A stretch of 64,000 bases of DNA from Polynucleobacter antarcticus (GTDB taxonomy: Bacteria; Pseudomonadota; Gammaproteobacteria; Burkholderiales; Burkholderiaceae), in NCBI RefSeq assembly GCF_013307245.1, contig NZ_CP028941.1, positions 1,364,001-1,428,000 of the forward strand, given 5' to 3'. Position numbers and translations under genes: made by a program. Of this stretch, positions 7,277 through 15,574 are shown one piece after another; the first letter of the stretch is position 1, and every line of letters begins with the position of its first letter. The notes under the pieces were generated by a model. That model did no database searches. It was not told where the DNA came from and saw nothing but the letters and a program-made list of their open reading frames with translations.

Positions 7277-9673
7277 TTAGATCTTTCCAAGTGCCTTCAG
7301 AATCTTTTCGCAGGTAATGGGTTGATCAAAGACGGTAACGTTGAATGGCGCTAGAGCATCATTAATCGCATTTTGGACTGCTCCCGGTGCACCCGCAGTT
7401 CCAGCCTCTCCTGCTCCTTTAGCCCCTAACTTAGAGGACTGAGTGGGAGTCTCAACGTGAGCTACTTCAATGTCAGGCATTTCGTTAGCCATTGGTACGA
7501 GATAGTCTGCCATGCTGCCATTTCTTAATAAGCCACTCTCATCATAGAGGCACTCTTCAAACAGGACACCGCCAATACCTTGAACAATCGCGCCACGTAT
7601 CTGCTCATCAACCAGCATCGGATTTAAAACACGTCCACAGTCCTCTACCGCCCAATGCTTTAGAAGCTTCACAAATCCGGTATCAGGATCCACCTCAACA
7701 TAAGAGGCTTGCACTCCATTTGTAAAGATAAAAGGATATTCTTTTTGAGTGTAGTGACGGGTCACCATTAAATCTGCTGAAAAACCAGCTGGCAAGGTAT
7801 CGGTTCGGAAATAACCAATACGACCAATTTCACTAAAAGATAAAAGCTGCTCGCCACTGGCTTTGTCTAAGACATTGCCGCGATATACCGTCAATGAGTC
7901 TGGTGACTTGGTCAAAATAACTCCGGCTAACTTTAAGATATTTTCTTGAAGCGCTTGGCATGCTAGCAATACAGCCTCACCACCTACACCAGCACCGCGT
8001 GAGGCCCAAGTACCACCACCATAGGGGGTGACATCGGTATCGCCGGTAATGACTCGCACATCTTTAATGGAGATGCCTACTGCATCCGCAGCAATCTGAG
8101 CATAAATACCTTCGGTACCTTGACCCTGCTCACCAACGCCAATCAATACCGAAACTACACCACTTGGATCGAGTCTGGCAGTCGCCCCATCTTGGGATGC
8201 AATGCGCGCACCCCCTACTCCATAGAATGCAGGACTCGGATTAGTTAATTCAATTAAGGTAGCGAAACCGATGCCTCGGTAAATGCCCTGCTTACGCAAC
8301 TCAGACTGCTCTTTACGTAAGGCAGGATAATCAATCATCTTTTCAATGACACGCAAACATTGTTGATGAGATAACACCTCTAACTTGATACCAGAGATGC
8401 CCGAACAAGGATACGCATCGTCAGGAATCACATTACGCTTACGAAACTCCAAAGGATCCATCTTCAGTTTTTGCGCAGCTAAATCAACTAAACCTTCAGT
8501 GACCGCACAGGCAATAGGATGACCTACACCGCGATACTGGCAGGTGGGTGTTTTATTCTGAAAAACGACATTCAACTTCGCGCGGTAGTGTTGGTGCTTA
8601 TAAGGGCCGCCAACCAAATTGACGACCTGATTACCCTCAATTGCACTAGTTCTTGGGAACATTGAGTAAGGACCAATAGCGGTGAGGTCATCGATCTCGA
8701 AAGCCAGGATATCCCCCTCCTTGTTAGCAGCAATGCGCCCTTTAATGCGATGCTCACGCGCATGGATATCACTGGTAAAAGATTCCAAACGATCTGCTAC
8801 AAATTTGACTGGGCGACCTAGCATCATTGCTAAACCTACTGTAGCAAAGTCGTCAGGATATGCGTGAACTTTGATACCAAATGATCCACCTACATCTTTA
8901 CAAATCACCTGAACATCGGACTCAGATAAACCAAACTGACGGCAATACAAATCTTGCATCATATGAGGCGCTTGCTGTGAGTGATACACAATCAAACGGC
9001 GATCGCCGAGGTTGTAGTCGGCAATTTGACAGCGTGGCTCTAAGGTAACACCAGTATGACGGCCAAATCCAAAAGTTGCTTCAGCAACTACGTCCGCACT
9101 TGCAAATACATCATCCACATTCCCAACATCGAGCGTGCGAGTAAAGCAAAGGTTATCTCCCAGTTCAGGATGTATTAATGGCGTTGCTGGATCTAGTGCC
9201 GTTTCCATAGAAACGACTGCAGGTAACTCTTCCCACTCAACCTCAATATGCTGTAAAGCATCTTCTGCCTGTGCGCGAGTCTCTGCAACTACTGCGACGA
9301 CGGGCTCTCCTTGCCAGCATGCACGATCAATAGCTAGGGCATATTGAGGAGCAGATTTCATACCTACTAAATGCCCCAGAGTGGCAACCCACGGCTTACA
9401 CAGCTGAGCCATTTGTACACCGTCAACTACAGCTAAAACACCAGGCATCTGGCTGGCATATTCGGTATGAATTTTTCCAATTTTCATATGCGCTACTGGA
9501 GAGCGCCAATAGACAACATGCCCCATTCTGGGTAACTGAATATCATCAATATAGGTACCTTGACCTTCAAGCAGTCGCCGTGCTCGATGACGAGGCTCAC
9601 TATTGCCGATGTAACGTTGATCGTTAGTAACGGGATCAAGTACTAATCCCTTGAGGTCTGTTGGCTTATTCAT
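7277..9673 (-). CDS. molybdenum hydroxylase large subunit (xanthine oxidase / CoxL family)
   Basis: The molybdopterin-cytosine-dinucleotide subunit of a three-subunit hydroxylase, 798 residues from ATG 9673 (GGAAA ten bases upstream; a TTG at 9688 is the alternative). Visible motifs: RRLLEGQGTYIDDI at the start, KDVGGSFGIK, GVGEQGQGTEGIYAQIAADAVG in the Mo-cofactor region, and KGAGEAGTAGAP carrying the catalytic glutamate about 43 residues from the C-terminus. The active-site loop reads CQYRGVGHP, neither the form I CO dehydrogenase loop (AYxCSFR) nor the form II loop (AYRGAGR). Such enzymes hydroxylate heteroaromatics, purines or aldehydes. The substrate is unknown. Confidence 0.87.
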   Translation of the reverse strand: MNKPTDLKGLVLDPVTNDQRYIGNSEPRHRARRLLEGQGTYIDDIQLPRMGHVVYWRSPVAHMKIGKIHTEYASQMPGVLAVVDGVQMAQLCKPWVATLGHLVGMKSAPQYALAIDRACWQGEPVVAVVAETRAQAEDALQHIEVEWEELPAVVSMETALDPATPLIHPELGDNLCFTRTLDVGNVDDVFASADVVAEATFGFGRHTGVTLEPRCQIADYNLGDRRLIVYHSQQAPHMMQDLYCRQFGLSESDVQVICKDVGGSFGIKVHAYPDDFATVGLAMMLGRPVKFVADRLESFTSDIHAREHRIKGRIAANKEGDILAFEIDDLTAIGPYSMFPRTSAIEGNQVVNLVGGPYKHQHYRAKLNVVFQNKTPTCQYRGVGHPIACAVTEGLVDLAAQKLKMDPLEFRKRNVIPDDAYPCSGISGIKLEVLSHQQCLRVIEKMIDYPALRKEQSELRKQGIYRGIGFATLIELTNPSPAFYGVGGARIASQDGATARLDPSGVVSVLIGVGEQGQGTEGIYAQIAADAVGISIKDVRVITGDTDVTPYGGGTWASRGAGVGGEAVLLACQALQENILKLAGVILTKSPDSLTVYRGNVLDKASGEQLLSFSEIGRIGYFRTDTLPAGFSADLMVTRHYTQKEYPFIFTNGVQASYVEVDPDTGFVKLLKHWAVEDCGRVLNPMLVDEQIRGAIVQGIGGVLFEECLYDESGLLRNGSMADYLVPMANEMPDIEVAHVETPTQSSKLGAKGAGEAGTAGAPGAVQNAINDALAPFNVTVFDQPITCEKILKALGKI

Positions 9674-9693
9674 AATCTTTGTTTCCAATCGCC

Positions 9694-10203
9694 TTAAGCA
9701 TGAGCAATCACGGGTTTAATTTTTTCGCCCTTGGAGCGCGCCTCTAATACATCCATGATGGCGCTCACTATAGAGTGATAACCAGTACAGCGACAGTAGT
9801 TTCCAGAGATCCATTCACGAACCTCTTCACGCGTTGCTTTAGGCTGTTTCTCAATTAACTCTGCAGCAGCAAGTAGCATTCCTGAGGAACAAAATCCACA
9901 CTGCATGGCGTTATGGCGCATGAAGGATTCTTGTAGATCTGCTAGTGCCCCACTTTTTGTTAGCCCCTCAATAGTCTCCACCACGCTACCATCAGCCTGA
10001 ACTGCCAAGAACAGACAGCCCCGAATAATCTGTCCGTCTACTTTTACGGTGCATGCGCCACAGGCACCATGTTCGCAACCAAGATGAGGGCCCTTTAAAA
10101 ATAGATCCTCCCTGAGAAAATCGACCAAATGGCGCCGCGGCTCTACCTCAGCAGTCACTGAAGCCCCATTGACTGTCATCGTAATTAATTTTTTAATACT
10201 CAT
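9694..10203 (-). CDS. molybdenum hydroxylase small subunit, two [2Fe-2S] clusters
   Basis: A 169-residue iron-sulfur subunit. The N-terminal plant-ferredoxin-type cluster is held by CEHGACGACTV plus a later Cys in RGCLF; the C-terminal all-helical domain carries CGFCSSGM and NYCRCTGY for the second cluster. It carries electrons from the Mo site to the FAD subunit. Length and order (FAD subunit, this subunit, large subunit; M-S-L) match CO dehydrogenase-like operons. The large subunit follows after 20 bases. Confidence 0.93.
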   Translation of the reverse strand: MSIKKLITMTVNGASVTAEVEPRRHLVDFLREDLFLKGPHLGCEHGACGACTVKVDGQIIRGCLFLAVQADGSVVETIEGLTKSGALADLQESFMRHNAMQCGFCSSGMLLAAAELIEKQPKATREEVREWISGNYCRCTGYHSIVSAIMDVLEARSKGEKIKPVIAHA

Positions 10204-10229
10204 CTCAATCTCCGTACTTGATTTATCTC

Positions 10230-11084
10230 TTAAGCAATTAAGTGCTTTAAGCCACGTTCGAGTAAAACGCCTATTAAATGCCGCTTTGTTTCTACGCTGT
10301 TTGTAATATCAGCAATGGCATCAATCTCAGATTTTGCGGCAGCGACAGCGCTCGCAATAAGCTCCTCGGTCAGTGGCTTACCATCTACCAATCCTTGGGC
10401 CTTAATTGCCATGAGCGGAGTAGATGCCACTGAAAAGAAGGTAAACGCACAATGGCTTAGTACATTGCCTCGCTTCTCGGCAACTGCTGCAAGACCAGCA
10501 ATCGCATAGTCGCCATGACGCCTGGCCAACTCATGGAAATACATGACTTGATTACTAGTGGCGATGGGAATTTCTGTGGCTATTAGAATTTCATCTGGCT
10601 CTAAAGCGGTGGTGTAGAGATCAATAAAAAAATCTTGGGCTGGAATACGACGCTCACCTCGAGGGCCGGCAATGATCATCGTGGCATTCAAGGTCAAACT
10701 ACAGGCGGGCCACTCAGCTGCCGGATCGCCATAAGCTAAAGAACCACCCCAGGTGCCTAAGTTACGGATGGCTCTATGTGCAATATGGGGAGCAGCCGCT
10801 TTTAATAGTGGCGCATGCTGAGCTACCAACTGCGAATCTTCAATCTCTGTATGGGTAACAAGTGCACCAATACGAAGTTGATCCCCAAGAAGTGAAATGC
10901 CTTTGAGCTCATCAATATTGCTGATGTCAATTAATATACTTGGCTCAGAGAGACGCATATTTAGAGTGGCAAGCAAAGTTTGTCCGCCTGCAATTAACTG
11001 CCCATCGTCACCCGCCTCAGCCAGCAGAGACAAAGCCTCAGCCAAAGCTTTGGGCTTTATGTAATCAAATGCTGCCGCCTTCAT
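10230..11084 (-). CDS. molybdenum hydroxylase FAD-binding medium subunit
   Basis: A 284-residue FAD subunit (CoxM/CutM type). The FAD-binding signatures are IAGGQTLLATLNMR (about residues 36-49) and NLGTWGGSLAYGDPAAEWP (about 108-126), followed by the C-terminal CO dehydrogenase flavoprotein domain. It receives electrons through the small Fe-S subunit and passes them to a soluble or quinone acceptor. Gap to the small subunit is 26 bases. The start is upstream of MKAAAFDYIKP, with GGAGAT-like sequence before the ATG. Confidence 0.92.
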   Translation of the reverse strand: MKAAAFDYIKPKALAEALSLLAEAGDDGQLIAGGQTLLATLNMRLSEPSILIDISNIDELKGISLLGDQLRIGALVTHTEIEDSQLVAQHAPLLKAAAPHIAHRAIRNLGTWGGSLAYGDPAAEWPACSLTLNATMIIAGPRGERRIPAQDFFIDLYTTALEPDEILIATEIPIATSNQVMYFHELARRHGDYAIAGLAAVAEKRGNVLSHCAFTFFSVASTPLMAIKAQGLVDGKPLTEELIASAVAAAKSEIDAIADITNSVETKRHLIGVLLERGLKHLIA

Positions 11085-11124
11085 TGGATCTCCTCCGCTA
11101 CTTTTTTATTAATATTGAAGACTA

Positions 11125-11601
11125 CTATTCAGTCTTTGTGTCGAGCTCTACAGGTATCACTTCTCCACCAAGTTCATTTGCAAATCTCTGAAAGAAATCA
11201 TCTGCAATCTTTTTTGCAGAGGCACTAATCAGACGTCCGCCAATTTGGCCAAGCTTGCCTCCAATAGAGGCTTCCGTTGTGTAAGCCACCAGAGTGCCTC
11301 CCTCGACCGACTTCAATTCCACACGTGAACGACCCTTAGCAAAGCCAGCAGCCCCGCCTGAGCCCTCAAAAGCCATCGAACAGGAGTGATCTGGAATGAC
11401 ATCACTCAACAAAAGCTTCCCAGAAAAGCGAGCTCTGACTGGGCCAATCTTGAACATCACCTTGGCATGGATCTCCTCTGGGGAAATGCGATTTATTTCC
11501 TCACACCCTGGAATAGACTTAGCTAACACGTCAATATCATTCAAGCCCTTCCAAACATCGGGGATTGAGGCAGCAATAAGTTGCTCACCATTCAGTTCCA
11601 T
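11125..11601 (-). CDS. CoxG-like SRPBCC protein of the Mo-hydroxylase operon
   Basis: A 158-residue SRPBCC (Bet v1-like) protein of the CoxG family. Family features are MELNGEQLIAASIPDVWKGLND at the start, IPGCEEI, and GGRLISASAKKIADDFFQRFANEL near the C-terminus. In carboxydotrophs CoxG helps attach the enzyme to the membrane; in other operons its role is less clear. Here it is the first gene of the leftward Mo-hydroxylase operon. ATG 11601 is preferred over the adjoining GTG 11604 because GGAG lies five bases upstream of that region. No CoxD, CoxE or CoxF maturation gene is present nearby. Confidence 0.85.
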   Translation of the reverse strand: MELNGEQLIAASIPDVWKGLNDIDVLAKSIPGCEEINRISPEEIHAKVMFKIGPVRARFSGKLLLSDVIPDHSCSMAFEGSGGAAGFAKGRSRVELKSVEGGTLVAYTTEASIGGKLGQIGGRLISASAKKIADDFFQRFANELGGEVIPVELDTKTE

Positions 11602-11643
11602 CACTTCTCCTTGGGGTTTGTACGAATAGAGTCTTATCTACCA

Positions 11644-11656
11644 ATTGTTCAACAAT
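11644..11656. promoter_or_regulatory. palindrome in the divergent CoxG-TetR spacer (candidate TetR operator)
   Basis: ATTGTT and AACAAT form a perfect inverted repeat around one C, flanked by direct TACC(A) copies, in the 137-base spacer between the Mo-hydroxylase operon and the TetR gene. A TetR dimer would be expected to bind such a site and control both directions. Assignment is by position and symmetry only. Confidence 0.45.
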
Positions 11657-11738
11657 GTACCATTATTTAACTTTTGGTCAATAAGCCCAAATTCGGATAA
11701 ACCCTGACAACTATGAATTTGACCCACCTTCTCAAATC

Positions 11739-12437
11739 ATGAGCTTTAATTTAGATAGCTCTCTTAGAAATACCTCTGTTGAGTCTTCGGCTGTGATGCC
11801 TTTGCCTATACGGCGCAGAATGAGCACTACTGATCGGAAGCGGCAATTACTTGACGGTGCTATTAAATTCTTTGCTCGGCACGGAATCGAGGGTCAATTA
11901 AGAAACTTAACTAAAGATCTTGGTGTAACCCATAGCTTGCTTTACCACTACTTTCCGACCAAAGATGCCTTAATTAAAGCGGTGTATGAGGATGTGTTTG
12001 AATCCCGCTGGAAATCTGAGTGGGAAGATCTGCTTGATGATCAAAAACTATCGCCTGAAGAAAAGTTAAATGCCTTCTATATTGACTACTCTGATACCGT
12101 GCTGACCTATGAATTCGTACGCATACTGATTTTTTCAGGCTTAAGCGATCACTCCATTAGTGATCGATTCTTTGAAATGCTGCGCTCTCGCTTATTACCC
12201 CGCCTGATTCGCGAAACACGTAAATACTGCGACTCTCACTCACGCACTAAGCCCACCCAGCGGGAGCTAGAGCTGTTGATGGGACTTCATGGCGGCATCT
12301 TTTATATTGGGATGCGGCGTTGGGTATACGGCCAAGCCATTTATGAATCTAGCAACACCACAACTGATCAAGAAATTATTCAAGATCGGGTTCGCTCTTA
12401 TCTTATTTCAGCCAAATCTATATTCTCTATAAAGTAA
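11739..12437 (+). CDS. TetR/AcrR family transcriptional regulator
   Basis: A 232-residue regulator. The TetR DNA-binding domain lies at about residues 29-80 (RKRQLLDGAIKFFARHG, then the helix-turn-helix in LTKDLGVTHSLLYHYFPTKDALIKAVYEDVF). The C-terminal ligand domain is helical and unassigned. About 28 residues precede the domain; ATG 11796 is a possible shorter start. It is divergent from the Mo-hydroxylase operon and heads the VOC, monooxygenase and transporter genes, so it probably senses the pathway substrate or a product. Confidence 0.88.
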   Translation: MSFNLDSSLRNTSVESSAVMPLPIRRRMSTTDRKRQLLDGAIKFFARHGIEGQLRNLTKDLGVTHSLLYHYFPTKDALIKAVYEDVFESRWKSEWEDLLDDQKLSPEEKLNAFYIDYSDTVLTYEFVRILIFSGLSDHSISDRFFEMLRSRLLPRLIRETRKYCDSHSRTKPTQRELELLMGLHGGIFYIGMRRWVYGQAIYESSNTTTDQEIIQDRVRSYLISAKSIFSIK

Positions 12438-12445
12438 AGTTCACT

Positions 12446-12904
12446 ATGACCAATTTAAGCTTGAATCACTTTTCCATTCGTAGTTTAGAAATTGAAAAAA
12501 CTACCCAGTTCTATAGCGAACTACTAGGCCTCACCATAGGCCCTCGTCCAGAATTTCCATTTCCAGGAGTGTGGCTATACAACGGCGATGAAAATGACTG
12601 GGCCAACGCTGTTTTGCACCTAATAGCCATTGATAAAAATGATCCCAATGGCTTAAAACAGTATTTAGGCGAACGTGATCCTGCGTCGCTATATGGCTCA
12701 GGCGCCGTTGACCACATTGCCTTTTTTGCTACTGGCCTAGAAGAAAAAATTGCAGTACTCAATAAAATGGGTGCTCCTTTCCGCGAACGCTCGGTACCCG
12801 TTATCAAACTACATCAAATCTTTCTTAATGATCCAAATGGTATTGTGATTGAATTAAATTATCCCGCTGAAGAAAAAACAGCATTGGATGCTAAGTTCGC
12901 ATAA
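12446..12904 (+). CDS. VOC family protein (glyoxalase/dioxygenase-like)
   Basis: A 152-residue single vicinal-oxygen-chelate protein: NHFSIRSLEIEKTTQFYSELL at the start and HQIFLNDPNGIVIELNY at the end, the two characteristic halves. Metal ligands are probably His8, His72 or His90 (DHIAFF) and Glu142. VOC enzymes include isomerases, extradiol dioxygenases and glyoxalases, so the reaction cannot be named. It lies eight bases after the TetR gene and six bases before a flavin monooxygenase, in what looks like one operon. Confidence 0.8.
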   Translation: MTNLSLNHFSIRSLEIEKTTQFYSELLGLTIGPRPEFPFPGVWLYNGDENDWANAVLHLIAIDKNDPNGLKQYLGERDPASLYGSGAVDHIAFFATGLEEKIAVLNKMGAPFRERSVPVIKLHQIFLNDPNGIVIELNYPAEEKTALDAKFA

Positions 12905-12910
12905 AAAAGT

Positions 12911-14152
12911 ATGGCTAAAATTCTGGTGATTGGTGGTTCTCTTGGTGGCTTGTTCATGGCAAATATATTGCTACGTGCTGGCCATGATGTGAACCTCCTC
13001 GAAAAAGCCACAGGGTCTTTAGATGGCCGTGGCGCTGGAATTGTGACTCACGATGCCTTAGCAGATGCTTTGCGGGAAGCCGGTATCTCAGTTGATGACA
13101 GCCTGGGAATAGCCGTGAGCAAACGTATTACGCTAGGCGCTGATGGAAATAGCCTTGGAGAGATTGCCTTGCCTCAGATCGTTACCTCATGGAGTAGGCT
13201 GTATCACTTGCTAAGAGAAAACTTTCCAAATGAACGTTACCTGCAGGGAAAGAATGTCAAGTCTGTACTCCAAGATCATCAACAGGTGAAAGTGAGTTGT
13301 GAAGATGGGACAAGTTATGAAGCAGAATTATTAATTGCCTCTGATGGCATTCGCTCATCTGTACGAACTTTTGTTGCGCCCTCTATTCAACCAGAATATG
13401 CAGGGTATGTAGCTTGGCGAGGTGTATGTGATGAAAGTCATCTTTCACAGCACACGCTCGACACCCTCTTTGATTACTTTGGATTTTGTTTACCCAAGGG
13501 AGAGCAGATGCTGGGCTATCCCGTCGCAGGACCTGGAAATGATGTCACGCTTGGTAAGCGACGCTACAACTTCGTCTGGTACAGGCCCGCTTCAGAGGAT
13601 AAAGAGCTAAAAAACTTGTTAACAGATGCTGATGGCAAATACTTTCCCCTGGGCATTCCTCCGCTTAAAGTATCTTGGAAACATATTGCTAGTATGCGAG
13701 AACAAGCTCGCAAACTTCTAGCGCCCCAATATGCAGAGATTATTGAGAAAACAAGCTCACCATTTTTACAGGCTATCTATGATGTACGTTCAGAGCAAAT
13801 TGTCTTTGGCAGAATTGCTTTAATGGGCGATGCTGCTTTTGTGGGTCGCCCTCACGTTGGAATGGGTGTGACAAAAGCAGGTGACGAAGCAATGGCTATT
13901 GCAAAACATATTCAAGCATTGGGAGCCACTCCTGCGGCATTGGAGGCATATAGTAAAGAGCGTCTATCGCTAGGGCAACAAGTAGTAGCAAGAGCGCAAT
14001 ATCTTGGTCGCTATATGCAAGCGCAAGGTAGAAAAGGAACGGTAGATGGCAGGGGCCTAAAAAGAAATGCCGAAACAGTCATGGCAGAGACAGCTATCGA
14101 TATTAGCGATTTGTTAGCAGCAGGAAAAGCAGTCCCAGAGTCACAGTATTAG
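12911..14152 (+). CDS. FAD-dependent aromatic monooxygenase-like protein
   Basis: A 413-residue class A flavoprotein monooxygenase-like enzyme. The FAD Rossmann motif is ILVIGGSLGGLFMAN at residues 4-18, the DG motif is LIASDGIRSSVR (about 141-152), and the GD motif is IALMGDAAFVGRPHVGMG (about 301-318). The overall pattern, including the WRG segment in GYVAWRGVCDE, recalls 2,6-dihydroxypyridine 3-monooxygenase and related ring hydroxylases, but this is recognition from memory. Neighbouring Mo hydroxylase genes would suit a pathway that hydroxylates a heteroaromatic ring twice. Substrate unknown. Confidence 0.78.
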   Translation: MAKILVIGGSLGGLFMANILLRAGHDVNLLEKATGSLDGRGAGIVTHDALADALREAGISVDDSLGIAVSKRITLGADGNSLGEIALPQIVTSWSRLYHLLRENFPNERYLQGKNVKSVLQDHQQVKVSCEDGTSYEAELLIASDGIRSSVRTFVAPSIQPEYAGYVAWRGVCDESHLSQHTLDTLFDYFGFCLPKGEQMLGYPVAGPGNDVTLGKRRYNFVWYRPASEDKELKNLLTDADGKYFPLGIPPLKVSWKHIASMREQARKLLAPQYAEIIEKTSSPFLQAIYDVRSEQIVFGRIALMGDAAFVGRPHVGMGVTKAGDEAMAIAKHIQALGATPAALEAYSKERLSLGQQVVARAQYLGRYMQAQGRKGTVDGRGLKRNAETVMAETAIDISDLLAAGKAVPESQY

Positions 14153-14260
14153 ATTGGTAGTAGATTTATGTTTTGAAGTAAACATTCAGTTAATATTTAT
14201 GAATTAAAAAGTTTTTTTATTAATCTTTATTAATCAACTGTTTTAAATGGAGGAGATACC
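14153..14260 (+). promoter_or_regulatory. A/T-rich leader and strong RBS of the ABC solute-binding gene
   Basis: The 108-base gap between the monooxygenase and solute-binding-protein genes is strongly A/T-rich, with two ATTAATC copies around 14219-14234 and a near-ideal GGAGGAG ribosome site eight bases before the ATG. This fits a separate promoter and high translation of the binding protein. I do not assign a -35/-10 pair. Confidence 0.4.
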
Positions 14261-15496
14261 ATGAAACAAAAAAATACGAATCAAACGAGAAGAAAAATAT
14301 TAATTGGTGGAGCAACAGCCGCCGCTACCCCACTTTGGATGAATGCCGCATCTGCCCAAGCAGGGACTATCAAAATTGGTTTTCCATCACCGTTAACCGG
14401 CCCTTTTTCTGCAGAAGCACAAGATCAGGTTAAGGCAGCTGAATTGGCAATCAAAGAATTTAATGATGCTGGCGGTTTTAATGGTCGAAAAGCAGAGCTG
14501 TTAGTACGTGATACCAAGTTAAATCCAGGAGAAGCCGCAACCCGCACACTGGAGTTGATTGAAAAAGATAAGGTGAATTATGTTGTGGGCTCACTCTCTG
14601 CTGCGACCCAGCTATCTATTAATGCAGTCTGTAAAGAACGTAAGACTCTTTTTAACTCTATCAGTCAATCTGATGCTATCAATGAGGTGAAAGACTGGAG
14701 TCCGTACACGTTTCACGAGGCTCTCAATCCCACAATGACCGCTGGGGCGGTAGCAAGGTATTCGATTCCCCGCTTCGGCAAGAAAATTGTCTTTTTAACT
14801 GCGGACTATGCTTATGGGCACGAAATGGTGCGGGCATTTGAGCGTGCGGGCAAAGAAATGGGTGCAACCACATTAGCTGATATTCGTCACCCACTAGGAA
14901 CTTCGGATTACTCTGCATTCCTGCCGCGAATCAGAGCCCTGAATCCCGATATTTTAGTGCTCTGTAATTTTGGTCGTGATCTGGTAAATTCAGCCAAGCA
15001 ATGCACAGATTTTGGTCTCAAATCCAATATTAAAATTGTCGCGCCGGTGTTACTTTATACCTCGCGTCTTGCTGGTGGCCCGGAGGCTTTTGAGGGCATC
15101 ATTGGTGGCACCTCATACTATTGGGGCCTAGAAGATCGCATTCCTTCAGCCAAAATATTTAATGATGCTTTCCGGAAAATGTATAACGGCTCAGTGCCAT
15201 CTGATTATGGTGCGCTAGGCTATGCTGGTGTGAAGAGTGTCCTAGAGTCAGTCAAGATTGCAAAATCAACAGATACTGCTAAGGTGATTACTGCAATGGA
15301 AAATCTGAAGTATGACTGGTACAAAGGTCCCGAGTACTATCGAAAATGTGACCATCAAGCAGTTCAAACAGTCATCATTGTTGAATCTAAGTCAAAGAAT
15401 ATGAAAGATAAGTATGACGTCTTTAATATTCTGACGATTGAGCCTACTACCGAGAAGAATATGCGGAGTTGTGCCGAGCTGGGCCATAAGGCTTAA
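14261..15496 (+). CDS. branched-chain-amino-acid-type ABC transporter substrate-binding protein
   Basis: A 411-residue periplasmic type I binding protein (LivJ/amide-binding fold). The N-terminus has a Tat-like signal (TRRKILIGG, hydrophobic alanine-rich stretch, cleavage near ASAQAG at about residues 30-35). The mature protein starts TIKIGFPSPLTGPFS and contains NPGEAATRTLELIEKDKVNYVVG, both family hallmarks. Proteins of this group also bind aromatic acids, amides and urea, so the ligand should not be assumed to be an amino acid. Two hairpins follow its stop and separate it from the permease genes. Confidence 0.9.
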   Translation: MKQKNTNQTRRKILIGGATAAATPLWMNAASAQAGTIKIGFPSPLTGPFSAEAQDQVKAAELAIKEFNDAGGFNGRKAELLVRDTKLNPGEAATRTLELIEKDKVNYVVGSLSAATQLSINAVCKERKTLFNSISQSDAINEVKDWSPYTFHEALNPTMTAGAVARYSIPRFGKKIVFLTADYAYGHEMVRAFERAGKEMGATTLADIRHPLGTSDYSAFLPRIRALNPDILVLCNFGRDLVNSAKQCTDFGLKSNIKIVAPVLLYTSRLAGGPEAFEGIIGGTSYYWGLEDRIPSAKIFNDAFRKMYNGSVPSDYGALGYAGVKSVLESVKIAKSTDTAKVITAMENLKYDWYKGPEYYRKCDHQAVQTVIIVESKSKNMKDKYDVFNILTIEPTTEKNMRSCAELGHKA

Positions 15497-15505
15497 CGCT
15501 GAAAT

Positions 15506-15535
15506 TTCAGGGTAGATCATCTGATTTACCCTGAA
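15506..15535 (+). terminator. hairpin after the solute-binding-protein gene
   Basis: TTCAGGGTA (15506-15514) pairs perfectly with TACCCTGAA (15527-15535), ten bases after the stop codon. It has no U tract and is more likely an mRNA-protecting or processing stem than a terminator. It is immediately followed by a second hairpin. Confidence 0.5.
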
Positions 15536-15538
15536 TAC

Positions 15539-15574
15539 CTGCCCTTTTGCTTCATCTCAAGGGCAGAATTTTTT
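15539..15574 (+). terminator. intrinsic terminator-like hairpin overlapping the livH-type RBS
   Basis: CTGCCCTT (15539-15546) pairs perfectly with AAGGGCAG (15559-15566), followed by AATTTTTTG. This has the form of an intrinsic terminator between the binding-protein gene and the permease gene. The right arm contains AAGGG, the only good ribosome site for the next gene, so folding could both attenuate transcription and hide the start of the permease. Confidence 0.65.

Noticed and set aside
7277..11601. Aerobic carbon monoxide dehydrogenase operon
   Set aside because: Subunit order and CoxG fit, but the active-site loop is YRGVGH, not the CO-oxidising form I loop, and coxDEF are absent.
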